Positions 32,122-39,534 of a stretch of 39,534 nucleotides of DNA are shown in pieces. This stretch comes from Rheinheimera pacifica (GTDB taxonomy: Bacteria; Pseudomonadota; Gammaproteobacteria; Enterobacterales; Alteromonadaceae). The stretch's first letter is position 1. The number at the start of each line of letters is the position of its first letter. A program made the translations under genes and the position numbers. The notes beneath the pieces are model-generated. The model made no database searches and was not told the DNA's origin. It was given only the letters and a program-made list of their open reading frames with translations. Where the stretch lies: NCBI RefSeq assembly GCF_024809855.1, contig NZ_JANUEM010000022.1:1-39534 (forward strand). Direction: 5' to 3'.

Positions 32122-32361
32122 TGGCTTTTAACTCCTGGTTCATCCGGGCATTATTGCCCGTTTGCCTACACATCGCTTTATGTTGCCATAAAGCGCGCGA
32201 TTTACGGTGAGACCAGAAAGAATCAATTCTTCTGGGGCCTGCACCGTCTGCGTAGGTTTTGTATTTTAAGTCATTCATTTCAAAAGAAAATCACGACACC
32301 TACGGTCTTGGACGGAAGCCGTTATTTCCAGAGAAATACGGCTCCTACCCTAAAAATGAGC
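32122..32361 (-). promoter_or_regulatory. rplJ leader (L10-binding)
   Basis: About 240 nt of leader hold several hairpins: AGCCGT...ACGGCT (near 32314-32345); ACGGTG/CACCGT enclosing CCAGAA/TCTGG (32204-32247); GCTTTATG-GCAA-CATAAAGC (32175-32194); and CGGGCA-ATAA-TGCCCG (32145-32160), just before the Shine-Dalgarno. A long leader of this kind is the L10(L12)4 autoregulatory target in gammaproteobacteria; which hairpin binds L10 was not determined. Confidence 0.7.
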
Positions 32362-32389
32362 GCGCGATTATAAAATAATCACGCAGCTC
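32352..32389 (-). terminator. rplA terminator overlapping the rplJ promoter
   Basis: GAGC, one bulged T, GCGTGATTA, a TTTTA loop, TAATCGCGC and GCTC form a 13-bp stem, followed by ATTTTTA. It occupies the promoter spacer, the -10 and the probable start site, so only readthrough RNA from rplA can form it. Confidence 0.75.
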
Positions 32390-32395
32390 TGTAAA
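32367..32395 (-). promoter_or_regulatory. rplJ (L10 operon) promoter
   Basis: TTTACA (32390-32395), a 17 bp spacer and TATAAT (32367-32372) with a CGCGCG discriminator. It corresponds in position to the known L10 promoter of E. coli. Confidence 0.9.
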
Positions 32396-32405
32396 GCACT
32401 ACACC

Positions 32406-33107
32406 TTAAACCGCTGCGCTCAGTGACGCCTGGCTCAGAGTTAAACCTGCACCATGGGTAGAAGAAATAGTAACTTTCTTAATGAAAATACCTTTTGCCA
32501 CTGAAGGCTTGGCGCGCTTTAACGCAACCAGTAAGGCTTCCAGGTTCTCTTTTAACTTATCAGCATCGAAATCGATTTTGCCGATAGTAGAATGGATAAT
32601 ACCATTCTTGTCGTTACGGTAACGAACCTGACCTGCCTTCGCGTTCTTAACTGCTTCTGCTACGTTAGGGGTAACAGTACCAGTTTTCGGGTTAGGCATT
32701 AAACCACGGGGACCTAAGATTTGACCTAACATACCAACAACGCGCATAGCGTCTGGTGATGCGATAACAACGTCAAAATCCATTACGCCTTTCTTAACCT
32801 GTTCAGCTAAGTCTTCCATACCTACGATGTCAGCACCGGCAGCTTTAGCGGCTTCAGCGTTAGCGCCCTGAGTAAACACGGCAACGCGAACAGTACGGCC
32901 AGTACCGTGAGGCAGTACAGTAGCACCGCGCACGTTCTGATCAGATTTACGGGCATCAATACCCAGATTTACAGCAACATCAACGCTTTCCAGGAATTTG
33001 CCAGCTGTTAATTCTTTTAACAGAGCAACGGCTTCGTTGATATCGTATTCGCGGGTTGAATCCACTTTAGAACGGATTAACTTTGCGCGTTTAGTTAATT
33101 TAGCCAT
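32406..33107 (-). CDS. rplA: 50S ribosomal protein L1
   Basis: L1 forms the mobile stalk that moves E-site tRNA, and in E. coli represses the rplK-rplA mRNA. The 233-residue product starts [20 protein letters not shown] and has the conserved [20 protein letters not shown] and [15 protein letters not shown] segments. It lies 3 nt after rplK. Just after its stop comes the terminator that overlaps the rplJ promoter. Confidence 0.98.
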   Translation of the reverse strand: MAKLTKRAKLIRSKVDSTREYDINEAVALLKELTAGKFLESVDVAVNLGIDARKSDQNVRGATVLPHGTGRTVRVAVFTQGANAEAAKAAGADIVGMEDLAEQVKKGVMDFDVVIASPDAMRVVGMLGQILGPRGLMPNPKTGTVTPNVAEAVKNAKAGQVRYRNDKNGIIHSTIGKIDFDADKLKENLEALLVALKRAKPSVAKGIFIKKVTISSTHGAGLTLSQASLSAAV

Positions 33108-33110
33108 CTG

Positions 33111-33539
33111 TTAGCCCTCCACCACTAAACCCATTGAACGGGCAGTACCTTCGATGGTACGCACCGCAGCAGCATGATCTGCAGCAGTTAAATCTGGCTG
33201 CTTGATCTTCACAATCTCATCAACCTGAGCTGCTGTGATTTTGCCTACTTTCTGGGTGTTAGGACGACCTGAACCACCTTTTAAACCAGCGGCTTTCAGT
33301 AACAGGAAAGATGCTGGAGGAGTGCGGGTTTCGAACGTGAAAGAACGATCGCTATATACAGTAATTACTACTGGAATTGGCATACCTTTCTCAAGGCTTT
33401 CTGTACGGGCGTTAAAACCTTTACAGAATTCCATGATATTTACACCATGTTGACCCAGCGCCGGACCTACCGGTGGCGATGGGTTAGCCATACCGGCTTT
33501 AACCTGCAGTTTAATAAGTGCAGTGACTTTCTTTGCCAT
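33111..33539 (-). CDS. rplK: 50S ribosomal protein L11
   Basis: L11 binds the GTPase-associated region of 23S rRNA and is needed for RelA activation. The 142-residue product starts [20 protein letters not shown] and has the proline-rich [20 protein letters not shown] switch and the C-terminal [12 protein letters not shown]. Lys and Ala residues methylated by PrmA in E. coli are present near the N-terminus. It lies 3 nt before rplA. Confidence 0.98.
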   Translation of the reverse strand: MAKKVTALIKLQVKAGMANPSPPVGPALGQHGVNIMEFCKGFNARTESLEKGMPIPVVITVYSDRSFTFETRTPPASFLLLKAAGLKGGSGRPNTQKVGKITAAQVDEIVKIKQPDLTAADHAAAVRTIEGTARSMGLVVEG

Positions 33540-33555
33540 GTTTCACCTCTGTTTC

Positions 33556-33604
33556 TGGGTCGTAGCCTTGTAAATGCGAGGACACTTACTCAAACGGCTT
33601 CCCA
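33556..33604 (-). promoter_or_regulatory. possible L1-binding hairpin in the rplK leader
   Basis: TGGG-AAGCC and GGCT-ACGA-CCCA can pair to give a stem with an asymmetric internal loop, a form similar to known L1 target sites. The match was made by eye. Confidence 0.45.
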
Positions 33605-33609
33605 ATGTT

Positions 33610-33643
33610 AAAAAGGGCGCAGATTATATTTTAATCAGCGCCC
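33610..33643 (-). terminator. nusG terminator overlapping the rplK promoter
   Basis: GGGCGC (33638-33643) and GCGCCC (33615-33620), with an inner GATTA/TAATC extension after one T-T mismatch, are followed by TTTTT. The upstream arm lies in the spacer of the rplK promoter and the downstream arm lies in its discriminator. Confidence 0.8.
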
Positions 33644-33651
33644 GGTTACAA
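33623..33651 (-). promoter_or_regulatory. rplK (L11 operon) promoter
   Basis: TTGTAA (33646-33651), a 17 bp spacer and a consensus TATAAT (33623-33628), followed by CTGCGCCC. It is positioned to drive rplK-rplA. Confidence 0.82.
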
Positions 33652-33659
33652 TCGTTATC

Positions 33660-34199
33660 TTAAGCTTTTTCGACCTGGGCAAATTCCAAATCTACCGGAG
33701 TAGAACGGCCGAAGATCAATACCGATACTTTTACGCGACTCTTTTCGTAATCTACTTCTTCGACTACGCCATTGAAATCAGCAAACGGGCCTTCAGTAAC
33801 ACGTACCACTTCACCGGCTTCAAACAATGTTTTCGGCTTCGGCTTATCAATATTATCCTGTAAACGATTCAGGATAGTCATGGCTTCTTTTTCAGAAATA
33901 GGTGCCGGACGGTCTGAAGTACCACCAATAAAACCTAACACGCGCGGCACGCTTTTAACTAAGTGCCACGCTTCTTCGCACATTTCCATCTGCACCAGCA
34001 CATAGCCAGGAAAGAACTTTCGCTCAGACTTACGTTTCTGGCCTGCCCGCATTTCTATTACTTCTTCGGTAGGTACCAGCACTTCACCAAATTTATCTTC
34101 CATCTGGTGAATTTTGATATGTTCACGTAGAGAGGTTGCAACCCGTTGCTCGAAGCCTGAGAAAGCCTGCACCACATACCAACGCATTTTTCCAGCCAT
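33660..34199 (-). CDS. nusG: transcription termination/antitermination protein NusG
   Basis: NusG binds the polymerase clamp and couples it to Rho, S10 or the ribosome. The 179-residue product has the NGN domain ([20 protein letters not shown] to about residue 120) and a C-terminal KOW domain with [20 protein letters not shown]. It lies 3 nt after secE. Length is close to the 181 residues of E. coli. Its stop is followed by the terminator that overlaps the rplK promoter. Confidence 0.99.
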   Translation of the reverse strand: MAGKMRWYVVQAFSGFEQRVATSLREHIKIHQMEDKFGEVLVPTEEVIEMRAGQKRKSERKFFPGYVLVQMEMCEEAWHLVKSVPRVLGFIGGTSDRPAPISEKEAMTILNRLQDNIDKPKPKTLFEAGEVVRVTEGPFADFNGVVEEVDYEKSRVKVSVLIFGRSTPVDLEFAQVEKA

Positions 34200-34202
34200 G
34201 GC

Positions 34203-34589
34203 TTAGATCCCCAATCCTGTTAAAAAAGACACAACGCGCAATAGAATGGCGTCTAACCCCCACAGGATTAACCCCATGATTACGGTAGCAACTAACACCA
34301 CAAGCGTTGTTTGCATGGTTTCCTGCCGGGTGGGCCAAACTACTTTACGTACTTCGGTACGTGCTTCTTTAGCGAAGTTTATAAAGGTTTTGCCTTTTTG
34401 TGTCTGTCCTGCCACTACGCCAGCAATAATTACTAACACTACAATAGTAATTGCACGCTCTAATGCAGACAGCTCATATATGTAGTTACCTACTACTGCC
34501 AGTGACAAAATAACAAAGACCAGCAACCACTTGACTACATCAAATCCGCTTTTTGGGGTTTCACTTGCTGCGTTCATGCTTTGACTCAC
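34203..34589 (-). CDS. secE: preprotein translocase subunit SecE
   Basis: SecE clamps the SecY channel. The 128-residue product is the long, three-helix gammaproteobacterial form, with membrane segments near residues 19-39, 44-62 and 92-115 and the conserved cytosolic stretch FAKEARTEVRKVVWPTRQET. The GTG at 34589 is chosen because AAGG lies 5 nt upstream and the length matches E. coli (127); the ATG four codons later lacks a good site. It is followed by nusG at 3 nt. Confidence 0.96.
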   Translation of the reverse strand: MSQSMNAASETPKSGFDVVKWLLVFVILSLAVVGNYIYELSALERAITIVVLVIIAGVVAGQTQKGKTFINFAKEARTEVRKVVWPTRQETMQTTLVVLVATVIMGLILWGLDAILLRVVSFLTGLGI

Positions 34590-34651
34590 TTCACCTTGAC
34601 TTGCTTATAGCAACACACTACCGGCAGAGCTTACGCTGTGCCGAAAAATAT

Positions 34652-34728
34652 TGGCAGGGGCAGAGGGATTCGAACCCCCAACCATCGGTTTTGGAGACCG
34701 CTGTTCTACCAATTGGAACTATGCCCCT
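34652..34728 (-). tRNA. tRNA-Trp (anticodon CCA)
   Basis: The 77-nt cloverleaf has acceptor arms AGGGGCA/TGCCCCT, the anticodon loop CTCCAAA and a T arm GGGGG-TTCGAAT-CCCTC. The 3' CCA is encoded. A G-A mismatch is at the top of the anticodon stem. It lies between tufB and secE and probably shares a transcript with secE-nusG. Confidence 0.97.
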
Positions 34729-34775
34729 ACAAGGTTGTAAACCAGACCTATCGCCGGGTTTTCAAATAGCCGCTC

Positions 34776-34803
34776 ATTATACTGTCTTAACGTGCTAAAA
34801 CAA
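34776..34803 (-). promoter_or_regulatory. promoter of tRNA-Trp-secE-nusG
   Basis: TTGTTT (34798-34803), a 16 bp spacer and TATAAT (34776-34781), about 40 nt upstream of the tRNA. It lies after the tufB terminator. Confidence 0.8.
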
Positions 34804-34890
34804 GCTTACTGTATCCTATTGCAGTATATTTAGGATGCAGTTTGATGGCCACTATAAGATTTGGCCAGGATCGCCTCATTTACAGGCAAC

Positions 34891-34916
34891 AAAAAAGGCC
34901 CCGAAAGGCCCTTTTC
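34891..34916 (-). terminator. tufB terminator
   Basis: AAAAGGGCC, a TTTC loop and GGGGCCTTTTTT form a hairpin with a U tract 12 nt after the tufB stop. It resembles the tufA terminator in shape but not in exact sequence, so it lies outside the conserved tuf repeat. Confidence 0.88.
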
Positions 34917-34922
34917 AATCTC

Positions 34923-36124
34923 AGCTATTACGCCAGGATTTTTGATACTACGCCAGCACCAACTGTACGGCCGCCTTCACGGATTGCGAAGCGTAAACCT
35001 TCGTCCATCGCGATTGGGCAAATCAGCTCTACAACAAACTTCAGGTTGTCGCCTGGCATTACCATCTCTACGCCTTCTGGCAGCTCAACTGCGCCAGTTA
35101 CGTCTGTCGTACGGAAGTAGAACTGTGGACGGTAGCCTTTGAAGAATGGTGTATGACGACCACCTTCTTCTTTTGACAATACGTACACTTCGCCTTCGAA
35201 CTTAGTGTGTGGCTTGATTGAACCTGGCTTAGCAAGTACCTGACCACGCTCTACGTCTTCACGCTTGGTACCACGTAACAAGGCACCGATGTTCTCGCCT
35301 GCACGACCTTCGTCCAGCAGCTTACGGAACATTTCTACACCTGTACAAGTAGTAGCAACAGTGTCTTTGATACCTACGATTTCTACTGTCTCGCCTACTT
35401 TTACGATACCTTGCTCTACACGGCCTGTTACTACTGTACCACGACCGGCAATTGAGAAGACGTCTTCGATTGGCATGATGAATGGCTTGTCAATCGCACG
35501 TACCGGCTCTGGGATGTAAGTATCTAAGGCTTCACCCAGTTCCAGGATTTTCTTTTCCCAGTCCGCATCACCTTCCAGGCCTTTCAGCGCTGAACCACGG
35601 ATTACCGGCAGGTCATCACCCGGGAAGTCGTAGTCTGATAGAAGCTCACGTACTTCCATCTCTACCAGCTCTAACAGCTCTTCGTCATCTACCATGTCAC
35701 ATTTGTTCATGAACACGATGATGTACGGTACGCCTACCTGACGTGATAACAGGATGTGCTCACGGGTTTGTGGCATTGGGCCGTCTGTCGCTGCTACTAC
35801 CAGAATTGCACCGTCCATCTGTGCTGCACCAGTGATCATGTTCTTAACATAGTCAGCGTGGCCCGGGCAGTCTACGTGCGCGTAGTGACGCGTTGGCGTG
35901 TCATATTCTACGTGTGAAGTGTTGATCGTGATACCACGAGCTTTTTCTTCTGGCGCTTTATCGATTTGATCGAAAGCAAATGCCTGACCGCCGTAGTGCT
36001 TTGCCAGTACGTTTGTGATTGCTGCAGTTAAAGTAGTTTTACCGTGGTCAACGTGACCAATTGTGCCTACGTTTACGTGCGGTTTATTACGTTCAAATTT
36101 AGCCTTAGCCATGAATAGACCCTT
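34923..36124. repeat. tuf repeat copy 2
   Basis: This is the second copy of the 1202-bp stretch at 18289-19490. The sequences diverge at 5 bp after the stop and 12 bp before the start codon. Gene conversion between tuf copies is known in gammaproteobacteria and would explain the pattern. Confidence 0.92.
34928..36112 (-). CDS. tufB: elongation factor Tu (copy B)
   Basis: This copy encodes exactly the same 394-residue EF-Tu as the gene at 18294-19478, with the same G motifs ([18 protein letters not shown]). It follows four tRNA genes, an arrangement shared with E. coli thrU-tyrU-glyT-thrT-tufB, and is likely cotranscribed with them. The two copies have different promoters and terminators, so the cell can regulate them separately while keeping one protein. 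Confidence 0.99.
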   Translation of the reverse strand: MAKAKFERNKPHVNVGTIGHVDHGKTTLTAAITNVLAKHYGGQAFAFDQIDKAPEEKARGITINTSHVEYDTPTRHYAHVDCPGHADYVKNMITGAAQMDGAILVVAATDGPMPQTREHILLSRQVGVPYIIVFMNKCDMVDDEELLELVEMEVRELLSDYDFPGDDLPVIRGSALKGLEGDADWEKKILELGEALDTYIPEPVRAIDKPFIMPIEDVFSIAGRGTVVTGRVEQGIVKVGETVEIVGIKDTVATTCTGVEMFRKLLDEGRAGENIGALLRGTKREDVERGQVLAKPGSIKPHTKFEGEVYVLSKEEGGRHTPFFKGYRPQFYFRTTDVTGAVELPEGVEMVMPGDNLKFVVELICPIAMDEGLRFAIREGGRTVGAGVVSKILA

Positions 36125-36186
36125 TTTAACAAAACGGCGGTTATTTAATTAGTGTGTTATTTTGAATAGCTTGAGAAGTGTCAAGA

Positions 36187-36262
<76 letters not shown>

Positions 36263-36274
36263 AACTTTTTTGAT

Positions 36275-36351
<77 letters not shown>

Positions 36352-36380
36352 CCTACTCGTAGCTATTCGTCTGACGAAGA

Positions 36381-36465
<85 letters not shown>

Positions 36466-36470
36466 ACTAA

Positions 36471-36546
<76 letters not shown>

Positions 36547-36565
36547 ACTACGTCAGTGGGTGCGA

Positions 36566-36594
36566 ATTCTAGTGGAATGCCCTAAGCCGTGCAA
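36566..36594 (-). promoter_or_regulatory. promoter of the tRNA-tufB operon
   Basis: TTGCAC (36589-36594), a 17 bp spacer and TAGAAT (36566-36571), about 20 nt before the first tRNA. The discriminator TCGCACCC is GC-rich, as expected of a stable-RNA promoter. Confidence 0.88.
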
Positions 36595-36657
36595 CATAAA
36601 AAACCAAAAAAGCGTTAATTTCCTGCCTAAGCGCTCATAAAGTGCACAAACCAGTGG

Positions 36658-37353
36658 TTACATGTCTATATAACGAGCCAGTCCATGGAAAATAAGTAAA
36701 GGCTCTACAACAATAGGTAAATCTGACAGATAAGATTTAAGAAACTTACTGTCACCGCCGGTTAGCAGTAACTTTTCGCAGCTTGTTTGCTGCCACGCCA
36801 GCATGATTGCACCCAAAATCGAGGCTAAACAGCCATTTTGCAAACCTGTAACGGTATCTGTGCCGGGTTCTAAACGGCCATTAAACATTTCAGAATTAAA
36901 TACCTTAGCAGTATTTTTCACCACTGCCTGTTGCTGCATCTTTAGCCCCGGCATAATCCAGCCGCCACCGTGCTGACCATCTGGTGCCAGCCAATCTAAG
37001 GTGACAGCGGTACCGGCATCAACGATCAGCACACTTTTTGCCGGAAACAATAACTGTGCACCTAACATTGCCAACCAGCGGTCAACTCCCAACGTCTGGG
37101 GTTGTTGGTAACTACTACGCACACCATAGGCCTGAGCATCAGAGTGTACCTGACGCCAGGGTAAATGCCCCAACCCCAGCTGCTGCTTGATGGCCAGTAC
37201 TCTCTCCTGTGAGGCAACGCAGGCAAAATATACAGCCTTAATTGGTAACTTAGCCAGATTATCGGCAGCCAACTGTGGTAAAGCCGTAACTTTACCATTT
37301 TTTACCAATGCAGCTTTCTCGCGCGTATTGCCTATATCCAGTAATAAATACAT
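36658..37353 (-). CDS. coaX: type III pantothenate kinase
   Basis: CoaX phosphorylates pantothenate in the first step of coenzyme A synthesis; the type III form is an ASKHA-fold enzyme unrelated to E. coli CoaA and usually not inhibited by CoA. The 231-residue product has the phosphate-binding MYLLLDIGNT start, GVDRWLAMLGA, VDAGTAVTLDW and GGWIMPGLKM, and LLLTGGDSKFL near the C-terminus. The ATG at 37353 has GGGAG upstream and starts just at the conserved motif, so the longer reading is not used. One base separates it from the birA stop. Confidence 0.96.
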   Translation of the reverse strand: MYLLLDIGNTREKAALVKNGKVTALPQLAADNLAKLPIKAVYFACVASQERVLAIKQQLGLGHLPWRQVHSDAQAYGVRSSYQQPQTLGVDRWLAMLGAQLLFPAKSVLIVDAGTAVTLDWLAPDGQHGGGWIMPGLKMQQQAVVKNTAKVFNSEMFNGRLEPGTDTVTGLQNGCLASILGAIMLAWQQTSCEKLLLTGGDSKFLKSYLSDLPIVVEPLLIFHGLARYIDM

Positions 37354-37354
37354 G

Positions 37355-38338
37355 CTAATCTCCCGGCCGCAAGCTAAGTTCACCACCAAAATAGGCTTGT
37401 ATACCAGTTGACGTGTTCACCAATAAAGCGCCTTGCTTATCTACCCCCAGGCAAATGCCTTGTACCTCAGTATTACCAATAAGCTTCACAGTCTTATCAC
37501 GGTATTGATTGTACTGGTTAAACTCATCGACAAAACAACCAAAACCATTTTGAGTAAACTCTGTAAGCAACATCAGCAGTTGCTGCTGCAGCAGTGCCAC
37601 TAACAAGTTACGGTCTACCACCTGTCCCGCGGCATACGCTAAATCGATATACTGTTGATCGATATTATCCGGCGCCTGCTGCGGCAAACGAATATTCATG
37701 CCTATGCCAATGATCACATCACAGCCGGCATGCGCCTGCCCTGCCAGCTCTACTAAAATGCCGCACAGTTTTTTACCATCGACATAAACATCATTTGGCC
37801 ATTTAACCTTAGCGTCAACCTGATACTGCTGTTTTAACAATCTGGCAATCGCGATAGCCACCACCAGACTTAACCCCATCGCAGCCTGGATCCCCTGCTC
37901 CAGCTTCCAGTACATAGAGAAATATAAACTGGCAGCAAAGGGCGAATACCAGTTACGGCCACGTCTGCCCCGCCCGGCAGTCTGAGCTTCTGCCACTAAG
38001 GTATAGCCTGGCTCATTTACCACGCCATCCTGCACTTTTTGCATGAGCTGGCTGTTAGTTGAGTCGGTAATGTTTTGCACCAGAATGTTGGGGCTGCCAC
38101 TTTGACGCAACTGGCTTATCTTTGCCGCATCCAACAATACCAGTGGTTCAGCCAGGCAATATCCGCGGCCTTTTACTTTATATATATCCAGGCCAAGTTG
38201 TTGTAGCTGTTTGATATGATTAGCAACCGCTGTACGGCTTAGTCCTAACGCTTCAGCCAGAAACTGACCGGACTGAAATTCACCGTTGCTTATTGCGCTA
38301 AGCAGTTGACGCTGGCTCACTAAACTAGCTTTGCTCAT
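37355..38338 (-). CDS. birA: biotin-[acetyl-CoA-carboxylase] ligase / biotin operon repressor
   Basis: BirA activates biotin to biotinyl-AMP, transfers it to AccB and represses bio genes. The 327-residue product has an N-terminal winged helix (SGQFLAEALGLSRTAVANHI, about 23-42), so it is the repressor-type enzyme. The biotin loop GRGRRGRNW (about 122-130) and KWPNDVYVDGKKLCGILVE of the catalytic domain are intact. Its ATG overlaps the murB stop by four bases (ATGA) and it is followed by coaX after one base. Confidence 0.97.
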   Translation of the reverse strand: MSKASLVSQRQLLSAISNGEFQSGQFLAEALGLSRTAVANHIKQLQQLGLDIYKVKGRGYCLAEPLVLLDAAKISQLRQSGSPNILVQNITDSTNSQLMQKVQDGVVNEPGYTLVAEAQTAGRGRRGRNWYSPFAASLYFSMYWKLEQGIQAAMGLSLVVAIAIARLLKQQYQVDAKVKWPNDVYVDGKKLCGILVELAGQAHAGCDVIIGIGMNIRLPQQAPDNIDQQYIDLAYAAGQVVDRNLLVALLQQQLLMLLTEFTQNGFGCFVDEFNQYNQYRDKTVKLIGNTEVQGICLGVDKQGALLVNTSTGIQAYFGGELSLRPGD

Positions 38339-39345
38339 CTGATTGGTTGCCCTTCTGCATTGAGCATCCGCACTTCAGCCTCTAACTGAATGCCGTAAGC
38401 AGCCTGTACCTGCTGTTGCACAGCTGTAACGAGTTGTTCCAGCTGTGCTGGCGTACCTGCCCCGTGATTAACCACCACCAGCGGCTGTAACTTATAGCAC
38501 CCGATGCCGCCATAACACTTGCCTTTAAAGCCTTGTTGTTCAATCAGCCAGGCTGCAGGTACTTTCACTGTATCATCGGCTTGGATAAACCCCGGTATAG
38601 CAGCATGTTTTGCTTTTAGCGCAGTATACTGCTGCATCGCAATAACCGGGTTCTTAAAGAAGCTGCCACAATTGGCCAGCTCAGCAGGGGCCGGTAACTT
38701 ACTGCTACGCACAGCGATAACTTGTTCGAATATCGAGTTGATATCGGCGTCAGCAGGCAGATGATCTAAGCCTTTATATCCCAGCACAGGCGCAGGTTGC
38801 TTACTTAAACACAAACCCACCGCAACGATAATACCCTTGCCGGCTAAAGCATGCTTGAATACACTGTCACGATAGCCAAACTCACAGCGCCCTGCAGCAA
38901 TACGCAGAACCTTGCGCTGTTGCCAGTGATAAAAATCAACATATAAACAGCAGTCTGCCAACTCAACACCGTAGGCACCGATATTCTGCACCGGCGCAGC
39001 CCCAACCGAGCCCGGGATAAGCGCCAGGTTCTCTATACCCCACAACTGCTGCCCTACTGCCCAGCTAACCAACTGATGCCAGTTATGGCCGGCTTCGACG
39101 TGCAGCAGAATATGCTGCGGATCCAGTTCAGTAGCCGTTTTGTTATCGGCCACAAAGCGGCAAATGGGCGCAGTAAGGTCCTCCATGAAAATGGTATTAC
39201 TACCTTCGCCCAGCACAACAGGCACAGTTGTAGCATTAAAACTGTATAGTTCAGCAACAGAGTTGAACTCATGCACAGAGCTTAATGTGGCATTAAAGCG
39301 GAAAGTAGAATAAGAAACGGCAGAAATATTAGTTAAAGTGCGCAT
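38335..39345 (-). CDS. murB: UDP-N-acetylenolpyruvoylglucosamine reductase
   Basis: MurB reduces UDP-GlcNAc-enolpyruvate to UDP-MurNAc with NADPH and FAD in peptidoglycan synthesis. The 336-residue product has the FAD-binding VVLGEGSNTIF (about 43-53), PGSVGAAPVQNIGAYGVE, FGYRDSVFK and ANCGSFFKNP with the catalytic serine (Ser228; E. coli Ser229), plus Glu324 near the end. The start at 39345 is supported by a promoter whose -10 is at 39374-39379; a longer TTG start at 39402 would lie on the promoter itself. No strong Shine-Dalgarno is seen. It overlaps birA by 4 nt. Confidence 0.96.
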   Translation of the reverse strand: MRTLTNISAVSYSTFRFNATLSSVHEFNSVAELYSFNATTVPVVLGEGSNTIFMEDLTAPICRFVADNKTATELDPQHILLHVEAGHNWHQLVSWAVGQQLWGIENLALIPGSVGAAPVQNIGAYGVELADCCLYVDFYHWQQRKVLRIAAGRCEFGYRDSVFKHALAGKGIIVAVGLCLSKQPAPVLGYKGLDHLPADADINSIFEQVIAVRSSKLPAPAELANCGSFFKNPVIAMQQYTALKAKHAAIPGFIQADDTVKVPAAWLIEQQGFKGKCYGGIGCYKLQPLVVVNHGAGTPAQLEQLVTAVQQQVQAAYGIQLEAEVRMLNAEGQPIR

Positions 39346-39373
39346 GTTAAGGCCAGTTAATGCGAGTGAAGCT

Positions 39374-39402
39374 ATTGTAATGATGTGATTGAGGAAGCGC
39401 AA
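39374..39402 (-). promoter_or_regulatory. possible murB-birA-coaX promoter
   Basis: TTGCGC (39397-39402), a 17 bp spacer and TACAAT (39374-39379) lie between the rrn terminator and murB. This gives a leader of about 17 nt. Confidence 0.6.
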
Positions 39403-39405
39403 AGC

Positions 39406-39434
39406 AAAAAGCCCTTCTCATTGAGAAGGGCTTT
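39406..39434 (-). terminator. rrn operon terminator after 5S
   Basis: AAAGCCCTTCTCA and TGAGAAGGGCTTT form a 13-bp perfect stem with a one-base separation, followed by T-rich sequence. It ends the upstream rrn operon just before murB. Confidence 0.93.
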
Positions 39435-39445
39435 GCATGATGAGG

Positions 39446-39534
39446 AGCCTGGCGGTGAACTACTCTCGCATAGCGAATGCTACACTACCATCGTCGCAGC
39501 TGCGTTTCACTTCTGAGTTCGGAATGGGTTCAGG
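39446..39534 (-). rRNA. 5S ribosomal RNA, 3' part
   Basis: The minus strand matches the 3' three quarters of gammaproteobacterial 5S rRNA, including CCGAACTCAGAAGTGAAAC, GATGGTAGTGT, TATGCGAGAGTAG and the 3' end near CGCCAGGC. The 5' part lies beyond the window edge. The exact 3' end is uncertain by a few bases. Confidence 0.93.

Noticed and set aside
39346..39402. Longer murB with TTG start and a hydrophobic N-terminus that looks like a signal peptide
   Set aside because: MurB is cytosolic, the extension covers the likely promoter, and the ATG at 39345 gives the family's normal length.

Overview
This window is the core translation and transcription gene block of a gammaproteobacterium. Every gene I can support is on the minus strand, so transcription runs from high to low coordinates. 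Protein sequences and gene order suggest an Alteromonadales-type organism close to Rheinheimera, Alishewanella or Arsukibacterium. That placement comes from overall resemblance, not from a search.

The block lies between two rRNA operons of the same orientation. The 3' part of a 5S rRNA and its terminator are at the right end. The promoter, boxB/boxA leader and pre-16S leader of another rrn operon are at the left end. Layout in transcription order: (1) 5S rRNA end and terminator; murB-birA-coaX, with a type III pantothenate kinase where E. coli has coaA. (2) tRNA-Thr(TGT), Tyr(GTA), Gly(TCC), Thr(GGT), then tufB. (3) tRNA-Trp, secE, nusG; rplK-rplA; rplJ-rplL; rpoB-rpoC. (4) The str operon rpsL-rpsG-fusA-tufA. 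(5) A two-gene lipid cassette: an acyl-CoA dehydrogenase and outer-membrane phospholipase A, headed by a PsrA-like palindrome. (6) The S10 operon (rpsJ to rpsQ), the spc operon (rplN to rpmJ, including a 37-residue rpmJ) and the alpha operon (rpsM, rpsK, rpsD, rpoA, rplQ). (7) A secreted serine hydrolase with class A beta-lactamase motifs, then the second rrn promoter.

The genes supply most ribosomal proteins, the RNA polymerase core, elongation factors G and Tu, the SecY/SecE translocon subunits, NusG, five tRNAs and rRNA. The intergenic regions carry much of the interest: leaders expected to bind L4 (S10 operon), S4 (alpha), L10 (rplJ) and probably L1 (rplK); an attenuator between rplL and rpoB; and many well-formed promoters. 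At three junctions (rpoC/rpsL, nusG/rplK, rplA/rplJ) a terminator hairpin lies on top of the next promoter. Its upstream arm is in the promoter and its downstream part at or near the start site, so readthrough RNA should fold the terminator while newly initiated RNA should not.

The two tuf genes look identical in DNA over about 1.2 kb, with divergence starting just outside the coding region. I found no phage, insertion sequence, CRISPR array, defence system or broken gene. The coding content is ordinary housekeeping. The less ordinary parts are the promoter/terminator overlaps, the inserted lipid cassette, the asparagine-rich tail of S3 and boxA-like repeats ahead of rpsJ. No stretch longer than 300 bases lacks a gene.
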